Assembly (NCBI GenBank): GCA_002298605.1 | Contig: DBKS01000038.1 | Span: 7,469-15,794, forward strand | Direction: 5' to 3' | Source of the DNA: Bifidobacterium sp. UBA744 | Lineage (GTDB): Bacteria > Actinomycetota > Actinomycetes > Actinomycetales > Bifidobacteriaceae | Length of the DNA stretch: 8,326 bases | In this document: piece after piece, positions 1-6,322 of the stretch | How positions within the stretch are numbered: the first letter of the stretch is position 1 | How the letters are laid out: every line of letters starts with the position of its first letter | Position numbers and translations under genes: made by a program | The notes under the pieces: model-generated | Database searches by the model: none | Told to the model about the DNA's origin: nothing | What the model saw: only the letters and a program-made list of their open reading frames with translations

Positions 1-1017
1 ATGCCGGACGATTTCGCACTCGACCAGCCGCTGTCCCCCTTCCTGCTGGCCGCCCTGGAGCTGCTTGATCCGGAATCCCCCACCTACGCGCTGGACGTGA
101 TCTCGATGGTCGAGGCGACCCTGGAGGACCCCAAGCAGGTGCTGCGAGCGCAGGAGCGCGCCGCCAAGGACCAGGCCATGGCCGACATGAAGGCCGACGG
201 ACTCGATTACGACGAGCGCATGGATCGTCTGGCGGAGATCACCTATCCCAAGCCGTTGGAGGACATGCTCGACGCGGCGTTCACGCAATACCGGCACGAC
301 GTGCCGTGGGCCAACGACTACTGGCTCTCCCCGAAATCAGTAGTGCGCGACATGGTCGAAACCGCCTCCGATTTCACCGGGTACATTGCGCGTTACAACA
401 TCGCCCGCTCCGAGGGCACGCTGCTGCGCTACCTATCGGACGCATACCGTTCGCTCGCCCGCACGGTTCCGCCCGAAAAACGCGACGACCAGCTTGACGA
501 CATCATCGCGTGGCTACGCGTGCTGGTGCGTTCCATCGACTCCAGCCTGGTAGACGAGTGGGAGAACACGGGCGGCGCTTCGGATGCCGTGGCGGAGGAT
601 GCGGCCAATCTCGCCGCCCCCGGCAAGCGCGATGCGGTGGTGGAGGACCGCCGCGGTCTCACCGTACTGGTGCGCAACGCCATGTTCCGCCGGGTGCAGC
701 TGATGGACCTCGATCGGCCCGAGGAGCTTGGCGCCCTCGACAAGGACTGGGGCTACGGCGTCCACGAATGGGAGGATGCGCTCGACGACTTCTACGACGA
801 GCACGAGTACGTCAACACCGACGCCAAGGCGCGCGGCGGCGAATGGTTCATATTGGACAACTCGCTGGAAAACAAGGAGCACATCTGGAAGGTCCGTCAG
901 ATCATCTGCGATTCGGATGGCGACAACGACTGGGCCATCACCGGTTCCGTCGATCTGGACGCCACGCAGGAGTCCGGCGAAGTGGTGTTCGTGGACTATG
1001 CCGTCGACGCCGTCTGA
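1..1017 (+). CDS. DEAD/DEAH-box helicase, C-terminal part (DUF3516 region), 5'-truncated by the window edge
   Basis: The 338 residues seen here match, from memory, the C-terminal DUF3516 region of large actinobacterial DEAD/DEAH-box RNA/DNA helicases. The recognisable block starts at LSPFLLAALELLDPESPTYA (residues 11-30) and continues through VEATLEDPKQVL (37-48), SPKSVVRDM (110-118) and ARSEGTLLRYLSDAYR (135-150), ending with DWAITGSVDLDA (310-321). No helicase core motif (Walker A, DExH, motif VI) is present, so the ATP-driven motor must lie upstream, outside the window. The ATG at position 1 is therefore probably an internal methionine. The protein would be cytoplasmic and act on nucleic acid; its exact substrate cannot be read from this part. 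The segment at 191-216 is Ala/Asp-rich and looks like a linker. The gene ends in TGA at 1015-1017, 65 bases from the end of the convergent PPK2 gene. A stand-alone DUF3516-like protein is the alternative, judged less likely. Confidence 0.72.
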   Translation: MPDDFALDQPLSPFLLAALELLDPESPTYALDVISMVEATLEDPKQVLRAQERAAKDQAMADMKADGLDYDERMDRLAEITYPKPLEDMLDAAFTQYRHDVPWANDYWLSPKSVVRDMVETASDFTGYIARYNIARSEGTLLRYLSDAYRSLARTVPPEKRDDQLDDIIAWLRVLVRSIDSSLVDEWENTGGASDAVAEDAANLAAPGKRDAVVEDRRGLTVLVRNAMFRRVQLMDLDRPEELGALDKDWGYGVHEWEDALDDFYDEHEYVNTDAKARGGEWFILDNSLENKEHIWKVRQIICDSDGDNDWAITGSVDLDATQESGEVVFVDYAVDAV

Positions 1018-1061
1018 CACGGCGCTGCGGTCCTTGGCGGCGCGAAGCCGACTTATCTATG

Positions 1062-1100
1062 CGGTTGCGAGCCGCCGTCAACCTATTCGGCCCGCAACCG
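1062..1100 (-). terminator. Hairpin between convergent genes, candidate (bidirectional) terminator
   Basis: CGGTTGCG (1062-1069) is the exact reverse complement of CGCAACCG (1093-1100). Inside it, GCCG (1071-1074) pairs with CGGC (1088-1091). The only interruption is A1070/C1092, which becomes a G-U wobble in the minus-strand RNA, so that RNA can form a continuous 13-bp stem with a 13-nt loop. The PPK2 stop codon (1083-1085) sits in the loop. There is no U-tract on either side, so this is not a classical intrinsic terminator. It lies where transcription of the helicase (+) and PPK2 (-) genes must end. The hairpin is seen in the sequence; its terminator role is inferred. Confidence 0.5.
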
Positions 1101-2198
1101 ACGCTTCGCCTCATCGAGATCGATATCGGCGGCCAGCGGCGGCCACTGCAATTGAAGCCCCGCCAACGTGGTCCGCAGCAACTCGGACACCACGGCCCTC
1201 GAATACCATCGGTTATCGGCCGGTATGACGTACCAGGGCGCCGCCGACGTGGACGTCAGCCCGAAGGTCCGCTGCCACGCGGCCATATAGTCCTCCCAGC
1301 GATCCCGCGCTTCCAAATCGCTCATGGCGAATTTCCAACGCTTGGTGGGATCCTCAAGACGCGCAAGGAAATGACTTCGCTGCTCGTCCTTGCTGATGGT
1401 CAGGAAAATCTTGATGATGACGCAACCGCTGTGAGCCAGATCGGCTTCAAAGGCATTGATCCGCTCATATCGTTCGCGAATCGTTTCCTGCGACGCCGTG
1501 TCCCACACCTGCGGCATCACCACGTCCTCATAATGCGAGCGATCGAAGATGGCGATCCACCCGGGTTTGGGCAACTCCCGCCGAATGCGCCAGAGAAAAT
1601 CATGCACGAGCTCCTCTTCGGACGGCGCGCCAAAACCATGGTAGTGAATGCCCATCGGATTGCCCTGACGGAACACGTGCTTGACGATGCCGCCTTTGCC
1701 GGATGAATCCATACCCTGCAACACCAGGAGAATACGGCGGTTTGAGGGGTCGACGGCACCTTCTTCAGCCGCGGATGTCGAAGTCGCCGATCGTGCGCCA
1801 TTGGCGTAGAGCAGCCGTTGGTAGAGCGAGATCTCCGTGGAGCTGATATCGATAAAACGGAGGCCGTCGCGCTTATCGCCGTGAAACGCCGGCGTCTCAT
1901 CGCCATGAATGGTTCGCAAGGTCCATGGCATCAAACCATGGGTGGTTTCCGTGGTAGGCAATGGGTTGAAACGCAACCGTTGCGCCGGGGGTTGCCGCCA
2001 TACGGAACTCAGCAGTGCGCTGGATGCCGCCGCCTGCTTCAGTCGTTCGTGCCCGCTGGCATGCGACCCGACCTCATGCATGGCGTCCAGCCGTGTCAAT
2101 CCCTTTTCGGCGCGATCCAACGCCTTGTCAATATCCCGAGGCGTCGTTGCCGGTCGAACGCCATCGTTTGCGTCATGCACATCATCGTCTTTGACCAT
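1083..2198 (-). CDS. ppk2: PPK2-family polyphosphate kinase / polyphosphate:nucleotide phosphotransferase
   Basis: This cytoplasmic enzyme family transfers phosphate between inorganic polyphosphate and nucleoside mono- or diphosphates. With the start used here (371 aa) the family landmarks are all present: the Walker A-like loop GMDSSGKGG (162-170), the HDFLWR segment (199-204), FDRSHYEDV (218-226), which carries Walker B/lid residues, FLTISKDEQ (265-273), EDPTKRWKF (282-290) and APWYVIPADNRWY (320-332). Most related enzymes are about 260-300 aa. This one has roughly 85 extra N-terminal residues, rich in charged and Ala residues, plus a short Ser/Thr/Ala-rich insertion (136-152) just before the P-loop strand. 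Class (NMP versus NDP acceptor) cannot be decided by eye. An in-frame ATG at 2267 would add 23 residues, but that stretch is encoded by a long hairpin (2221-2275), has a Cys/Arg/His-rich composition and lacks a good Shine-Dalgarno. The ATG at 2198 has a -10-like motif at leaderless spacing. It lies 153 bases downstream of the surface phosphatase gene, on the same strand. Confidence 0.9.
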   Translation of the reverse strand: MVKDDDVHDANDGVRPATTPRDIDKALDRAEKGLTRLDAMHEVGSHASGHERLKQAAASSALLSSVWRQPPAQRLRFNPLPTTETTHGLMPWTLRTIHGDETPAFHGDKRDGLRFIDISSTEISLYQRLLYANGARSATSTSAAEEGAVDPSNRRILLVLQGMDSSGKGGIVKHVFRQGNPMGIHYHGFGAPSEEELVHDFLWRIRRELPKPGWIAIFDRSHYEDVVMPQVWDTASQETIRERYERINAFEADLAHSGCVIIKIFLTISKDEQRSHFLARLEDPTKRWKFAMSDLEARDRWEDYMAAWQRTFGLTSTSAAPWYVIPADNRWYSRAVVSELLRTTLAGLQLQWPPLAADIDLDEAKRRLRAE

Positions 2199-2205
2199 GG
2201 ACACC

Positions 2206-2211
2206 AGTGTA
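2206..2211 (-). promoter_or_regulatory. Possible -10 element (TACACT) for a leaderless PPK2 transcript
   Basis: On the minus strand TACACT ends 7 bases before the ATG at 2198, fitting the TANNNT pattern of actinobacterial -10 elements at leaderless spacing, with transcription starting at or next to the A of the start codon. No Shine-Dalgarno precedes this ATG, which fits a leaderless mRNA. No convincing -35 is seen: the corresponding position (2229-2234, TTCCAT) falls inside the long hairpin. This is a motif-level inference only. Confidence 0.3.
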
Positions 2212-2220
2212 GATGCAGAT

Positions 2221-2275
2221 AGGGCCCGATGGAACCGGCGGGATTGCATGCAATCCGGTTGTTCCATCAGGCCCT
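2221..2275 (-). terminator. Long imperfect hairpin with a perfect 16-bp palindromic core, candidate terminator or operator
   Basis: AGGGCC (2221-2226) pairs with GGCCCT (2270-2275) and GATGGAA (2228-2234) with TTCCATC (2262-2268), separated by one C/A mismatch (a G-U wobble in minus-strand RNA). After a bulged C (2235) and a few weak pairs comes GGATTGCATGCAATCC (2241-2256), a perfect 16-bp palindrome. About 20 pairs are possible over 55 bases. It begins 77 bases after the stop codon of the surface phosphatase gene and ends 23 bases before the PPK2 start. It could terminate the upstream transcript, but no U-tract follows. Alternatively the palindrome, about 43-58 bases upstream of the PPK2 start, could be a dimeric regulator site. 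The structure is certain; the function is not. Confidence 0.5.
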
Positions 2276-2351
2276 GTCGACCCGCTGACGCTCCGGCTAG
2301 TCGAATTGAGTCTTGTCCGACATCAATCCGATGCTTCCGGATCCGCCTCCA

Positions 2352-5300
2352 TCAGCCAAGATGCCTGCGGACCATCGCCACGGATCCCGCAATCGCCAGC
2401 GACGCCAGCACTGCAGCGATCAGGACGACATCCGCACCGGTGGCGGCCAGATCAGCCGTCTTGGCATCAGCGGTGCTGCCGGCATTGCCCGCGCTACCGG
2501 CGTTACCAGCGTTACCGTCATTGTTGGTGTGCTGACGAGCGTCCTTGGCGGCCTGCACCTCGGCCTCGGTATACAGCGGCTTGACTTCGGCGGTATTCCA
2601 CATCACCTTGCCATCCGCTCCGATCAGCTTGGCCTTCTCGTCGGCGCTCATGGTCTTGGAAACCGTCACCCATCCTGCACCGGGCTGATTCGTCGCCTCA
2701 CCGTAATTGCTGGCGTTCACACCCTCAGTGACACCGAAGTCCACGCCGTTGACGTGCAGATCCAACGCGATGGGCTTGGTCTCATCGGTGGTGTAGGCCA
2801 ATCCGTTCACATCGAAGCTCAGGACGTCCCCGTTGAGCTTTACATTCGCAAAGCCGGCCGACAGACGGCTGCGGTTGGCCTTGAGCCCCGGATTCGCCTT
2901 GAGATACTCGACAAATCCGTCAAGATCCACGAAGCCGGTATCAACATAGCCGGTTCCCTGTTGGAAAACGGTGAAGTTGTCGCCGCCGGAAAGCAGGAAC
3001 GAGTTACCGGCCACCTTGTACGTGGCATCGTCGGCGACCTGCTTGCCGTTGACCGCGAGGTTGAACACATGCCCGCGCGGAACAACCACGCCGTCCACGG
3101 TTTCCTCGTCGGTGGTGTACTGGTAGCTGACGTTGCTGGAGACACCGAGCCACAGCACCGGGCGCTGCGCCCCGGCTGGCTGCCACTGCTGCTCGAACAG
3201 GGTTTTGAGCTGCTTGCCGGTGAGCGTCACCACCGCGTTGGTGTTGCCGAACGGCAATACGTCATGCGCCTCCTGATAGGTGATGACCTTGTCGTTGTTC
3301 GCATCGAGATCGGCACGCAAACCACCGGCGTTGATCACACCGATATCCGCCGCACCGTCACCGAGCGAATAGTTGGCCGCCCACAGCGCGGCGTCACCCT
3401 CCATGTCCCCGAGGGTGGATTCCACACCACGGTTATTGCCGCGACCGGTCAGATCACCAACCTTGTCGGATCCGCGGTTGAACGTGGAATCGGCGTCGAT
3501 GGTGCCGACCTGCTTCTTGCCGATCTCCTTGGCCTTGGCCTGGGCATCGTCATCGATCTTCTTGACGGCGGCGTCAGCCTCGTATAACGGAGTGGTTCCA
3601 TCGGCTGCGAACACGTCGTTCACCTTCGGGTCAACGGCCGTCACCTTGGCTTGCGCGCCGGAACCCTCGATCTTCAGATCCACCGTGGCGAACGCCTCAC
3701 CATAACTGGCGGCCTGCAGCACGGGCGCGCCGACATCGGTGGCGGTCTGCTTTTTGAGATGGGTGTGACCGGCAAAGGCCGCATCCACATTGGCGTCCAA
3801 ACCTTTCAGATCATCGGCGTCGCCATGCACCAATGCCACGACCGCATCGGCCTCGCCATTGGCTTCGCTCCCATCCGACAACTGGTCGGCATACTGATTG
3901 ATGGCCTTCACCGGATCGGTGACGGTAATGCCCTTCATACCGGCCGGCGAAACCGAGCTCAGCAGGCTTTCGAACACACCGCCGATGAAAGCGACCTTCT
4001 TGCCGCCCACCTCTTCAATGACATACGGTTGGATCTTGCCTTCCAGCGCGCCACCGGTGACGTTCGCCACCACATACTGGCCCGGAGCGATCTGCGGGAC
4101 AATGCGATTCACCAAGTCGTCCGCGCCCTGGTCGAATTCATGATTTCCGACCGCGGAGACCTTCAGTCCCATCGCCTTGAGCTGATCGGTGGCCGGCACA
4201 TCCTTCTGGATGGACGACGCATAGGCGGACGCCCCCACCAGATCACCGGCCCCGACGAAGAGGGTGTTTGGATTCTTCGCTTCGGTCTGCTTGAGCGCGG
4301 TGGCAAGATATGCGCCATTTTCGATATGGCCGTGGAAATCGGTGATGCCGAACAAGGTGACATCGGTGGAATCCTCGGTCGGCGGAGTCGCTCCGCCATC
4401 GCAGGCCAACCAACCCTGGCGGAGCGAGTGGCCGTTGGTCACTCCATCATCCGCAAAGAACACGGGTTTATATGCCTTGGACGCGTCCGACGCGCCGGAC
4501 ACATTCGTCTGGCAGGAGCTGTTCGGCGAGACGGCGTATCCCTCGGTGTTCTCGGAAACCGTTTCGCCGGGAGCCTTCACGATGTTCTCGATGGTGAATT
4601 CACCGGTGGCCTTGTCCACATCCCATGTGGCGACCTTGGCGGTGCCGGAGGGCTCGGATGCGCCGCAGGAGTTGTCGCAGATCGTTTCCAGCTTGCCGCT
4701 TTCGGCGTCATACAACACATCCACGCTCAGCGTGTAGCCGGACTTGACGGCGGCCTCGGGAATGGCGATGTCCTTGACGAGCTGAACCGTGTCCACATTC
4801 CCCTTGGTGCTCAGCGCAAGGGCGTAGAGATGGCCGGTTTTCTCCAACGCCGCGATGAACAGGCCATCGTACGAATTGGAATACTTCGCCGAGTCGTAGA
4901 CATTGCCGGATTTGTCCTTGAAGCCCTTGGACTCCAGCACCTTGTTCGGCACATATGCAAGACCTTCGACGCCAAGATTGGCGTCGCCGCCCTTCTCAAG
5001 CGTCACGCCGGCTTCCTTGAGCGCATCCGTCAGGTCCCATTCGTTGGTGGCGGTGAGGTCCTCCGCGCCATCGCCGTTGATGTCGGCACTGCGAGAAGCG
5101 ACGTTGTATCGCAGAATGGACGGGCGGGGCGTCTTCTTGTGCTCATTGTCGCGTTCGGCGCCGATGAACACGCCCTGCGAGGCGTCGCCGTTGATGACGG
5201 TGATGCCCTCGGAGTCCACGCCGCCCTTGCCGTCCTTGAAATGCAGCTGCTTGCCGCCTTTGACGACCCCGTCGGATGAGGTGAAGGTCCATCCGTCGGA

Positions 5301-6200
5301 GGGATCCTGCACCCATGCGCCCTGCTCGTTCTTCACGAATTTGTTGATGGATCCGGGACCTTTGTCCTCGGTATTGCCAAGCGTGGGATTCAGGTCATTG
5401 TCGGCCGCCCAGAGCACGTTGTTGGCGGTGTCGTATACCAATCCCGAAAGATTGCCGTCGGTATGGTCACCCTCCTGTCCGCTGGCGCCGAACTCGCCTG
5501 CGGCGTCAATCGCGGTCACAGTGTCCAGACCAGGCCAGTCGCCCACTTCCATCGGCTTGGCATCCGACTGACCGGGCTTGGTGGCGGCGCCCGACTCCCC
5601 GGTTGTCGCAAAGTCGTTTGTCGTAAAGTCGTTGGCCACGCCCGGAGTGGGGTGGTTCGACAGTTTGAACGAGCCGTCGTCCGCACGGGACCACGACTGC
5701 TTGGTGGTCATCTCGCCACCGCCAAGCGCCTTGGCGTCCCAGCTGGTGGAGTCCACCTCGGCGGAGGCGTCATATTTGTCGCCGGCGGCGGATGTCAGAT
5801 AGACCGAATCGGCATCGGATCCCAGCCCCGGATCGGCGGTCGCATAATCGATATACGCCACCAGATAGCCGCCGGCGGGAATCACCGTATCGGTGTTGAT
5901 CTCCTTGTCAACCCCAATGGTGAAGTGCTTTTTCTGCTTTTCGTCGTAGATGCCCCATCCTTTGACATCCACAGGGTTTTTGCCGGTGTTCTTCAGCTCC
6001 ACCCAGTCGTCTCGGGTCTCGAGAGCGTCGCCCGACTCCTTGGTATTGCCGGCGAACACCTCGTTGATGACGACGCTCGAACCTTTGACCGGCTGGTTTT
6101 CCTGCGCGACGGCGGTGACGGCGCCGACGGCAGCCACGGATCCCAGCGTGGCCGCGGCAACCAGCGACGCCAGTATGCGCCTTCCTATGGCTTGCTTCAT
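2352..6200 (-). CDS. Cell-wall-anchored multidomain 5'-nucleotidase/metallophosphatase with lamin-tail and phytase-like domains
   Basis: A 1282-aa exported protein predicted to hydrolyse phosphate esters (nucleotides and related compounds) at the cell surface. Residues 1-32 are a signal peptide with RR near the start, a hydrophobic core and cleavage predicted after AVA(30-32). Residues ~41-190 form a lamin-tail domain (VVINEVF, DDWVELKNTG, GWGIYD, HPTPGVAN). Residues ~225-600 resemble the esterase-like phytase beta-propeller (NLSGLVYDTANNVLWAADND at 250-269, DSEGITV, IGAERDN, VEGLAYV). Residues ~613-845 are the calcineurin-like phosphatase domain with every expected ligand: D621/H623 (DFHGH), D653 (GAGDL), N686-H687-E-F-D690, H792, and H812/H814 (GHTH). 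Residues ~898-1115 are the 5'-nucleotidase C-terminal domain (NAGGLR 957-962, VLPFGN 981-986, FLLSGGDNF 1068-1076). Residues ~1117-1220 are unassigned. A Gly/Asn/Ala spacer, LAATG (1251-1255), a hydrophobic helix and RRHLG complete a sortase signal. All four cysteines lie between 508 and 600. The start is supported by the Shine-Dalgarno AGAGGG, 4 bases upstream. The true substrate is not readable from sequence. Confidence 0.9.
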   Translation of the reverse strand: MKQAIGRRILASLVAAATLGSVAAVGAVTAVAQENQPVKGSSVVINEVFAGNTKESGDALETRDDWVELKNTGKNPVDVKGWGIYDEKQKKHFTIGVDKEINTDTVIPAGGYLVAYIDYATADPGLGSDADSVYLTSAAGDKYDASAEVDSTSWDAKALGGGEMTTKQSWSRADDGSFKLSNHPTPGVANDFTTNDFATTGESGAATKPGQSDAKPMEVGDWPGLDTVTAIDAAGEFGASGQEGDHTDGNLSGLVYDTANNVLWAADNDLNPTLGNTEDKGPGSINKFVKNEQGAWVQDPSDGWTFTSSDGVVKGGKQLHFKDGKGGVDSEGITVINGDASQGVFIGAERDNEHKKTPRPSILRYNVASRSADINGDGAEDLTATNEWDLTDALKEAGVTLEKGGDANLGVEGLAYVPNKVLESKGFKDKSGNVYDSAKYSNSYDGLFIAALEKTGHLYALALSTKGNVDTVQLVKDIAIPEAAVKSGYTLSVDVLYDAESGKLETICDNSCGASEPSGTAKVATWDVDKATGEFTIENIVKAPGETVSENTEGYAVSPNSSCQTNVSGASDASKAYKPVFFADDGVTNGHSLRQGWLACDGGATPPTEDSTDVTLFGITDFHGHIENGAYLATALKQTEAKNPNTLFVGAGDLVGASAYASSIQKDVPATDQLKAMGLKVSAVGNHEFDQGADDLVNRIVPQIAPGQYVVANVTGGALEGKIQPYVIEEVGGKKVAFIGGVFESLLSSVSPAGMKGITVTDPVKAINQYADQLSDGSEANGEADAVVALVHGDADDLKGLDANVDAAFAGHTHLKKQTATDVGAPVLQAASYGEAFATVDLKIEGSGAQAKVTAVDPKVNDVFAADGTTPLYEADAAVKKIDDDAQAKAKEIGKKQVGTIDADSTFNRGSDKVGDLTGRGNNRGVESTLGDMEGDAALWAANYSLGDGAADIGVINAGGLRADLDANNDKVITYQEAHDVLPFGNTNAVVTLTGKQLKTLFEQQWQPAGAQRPVLWLGVSSNVSYQYTTDEETVDGVVVPRGHVFNLAVNGKQVADDATYKVAGNSFLLSGGDNFTVFQQGTGYVDTGFVDLDGFVEYLKANPGLKANRSRLSAGFANVKLNGDVLSFDVNGLAYTTDETKPIALDLHVNGVDFGVTEGVNASNYGEATNQPGAGWVTVSKTMSADEKAKLIGADGKVMWNTAEVKPLYTEAEVQAAKDARQHTNNDGNAGNAGSAGNAGSTADAKTADLAATGADVVLIAAVLASLAIAGSVAMVRRHLG
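2355..2450 (-). other. C-terminal cell-wall sorting signal (LAATG, membrane helix, RR tail)
   Basis: This encodes residues 1251-1282 of the surface phosphatase: LAATG, then about 22 mostly hydrophobic residues, then RRHLG at the very end. This three-part layout is that of sortase substrates. LAxTG rather than LPxTG is the motif known for class E sortases of high-GC Gram-positive bacteria, so a class E enzyme is the expected partner. No sortase gene lies in this window. The assignment to class E is from family knowledge. Confidence 0.75.
2475..2516 (-). repeat. Short Gly-Asn/Ser-Ala tandem repeat coding for the wall-spanning spacer
   Basis: Residues 1229-1242 of the surface phosphatase read GNA-GNA-GSA-GNA-GS, a degenerate 9-bp tandem repeat at DNA level. 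It sits between the last folded domain and the LAATG sorting motif, as flexible wall-spanning linkers do. Four to five units are present. Copy number may vary between strains, always in frame because the unit is 9 bp; this is inference. Confidence 0.7.
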
Positions 6201-6204
6201 GAGT

Positions 6205-6210
6205 CCCTCT
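6205..6210 (-). promoter_or_regulatory. Shine-Dalgarno (AGAGGG) of the surface phosphatase gene
   Basis: On the minus strand AGAGGG ends 4 bases before the ATG at 6200, in a purine-rich run that continues upstream. It supports the start that gives an intact signal peptide. In the rest of the 122-base gap to the YbaK gene (6201-6322) I see no convincing -10/-35 pair and only a weak 5-bp stem (6268-6272 with 6293-6297). Confidence 0.6.
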
Positions 6211-6322
6211 TCTTACATGCGAGCGGCAACCACACGGTCACCTTCCGCCACCTTAGAAACCCAACGTGTCCGCATCGCCACACCAGTCTGAACGGACGGC
6301 AAACAATCCGCGACGACCCGAC

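Noticed and set aside
514..1020. 168-codon minus-strand frame opposite the helicase C-terminus
   Set aside because: Antisense shadow of the DUF3516 coding frame, with no recognisable motifs.
510..1706. 398-codon + strand frame running from inside the helicase gene into the PPK2 gene
   Set aside because: It overlaps two well-supported genes, is Arg/Gly-rich in the helicase part and crosses the convergent hairpin; it is a frame shadow.
2326..2342. Small inverted repeat ATCCG/CGGAT just downstream of the surface phosphatase stop codon
   Set aside because: Only five pairs with a 7-base loop and no U-tract; too weak to call a terminator beside the much stronger hairpin at 2221-2275.
2313..3587. 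424-codon open frame on the + strand, antisense to the 3' half of the surface phosphatase
   Set aside because: Same shadow effect; no Shine-Dalgarno-linked start and no family resemblance.
3651..5279. 542-codon open frame on the + strand, opposite the surface phosphatase
   Set aside because: The minus-strand frame has a signal peptide, a full set of catalytic motifs and a sorting signal. The + frame lacks any recognisable family and is explained by GC-rich third positions that remove stop codons from the antisense frame.
6204..6227. GTGACC/TGTAAG-like -35/-10 pair upstream of the surface phosphatase
   Set aside because: Each box matches only four of six consensus positions, and the implied transcription start would remove the Shine-Dalgarno.
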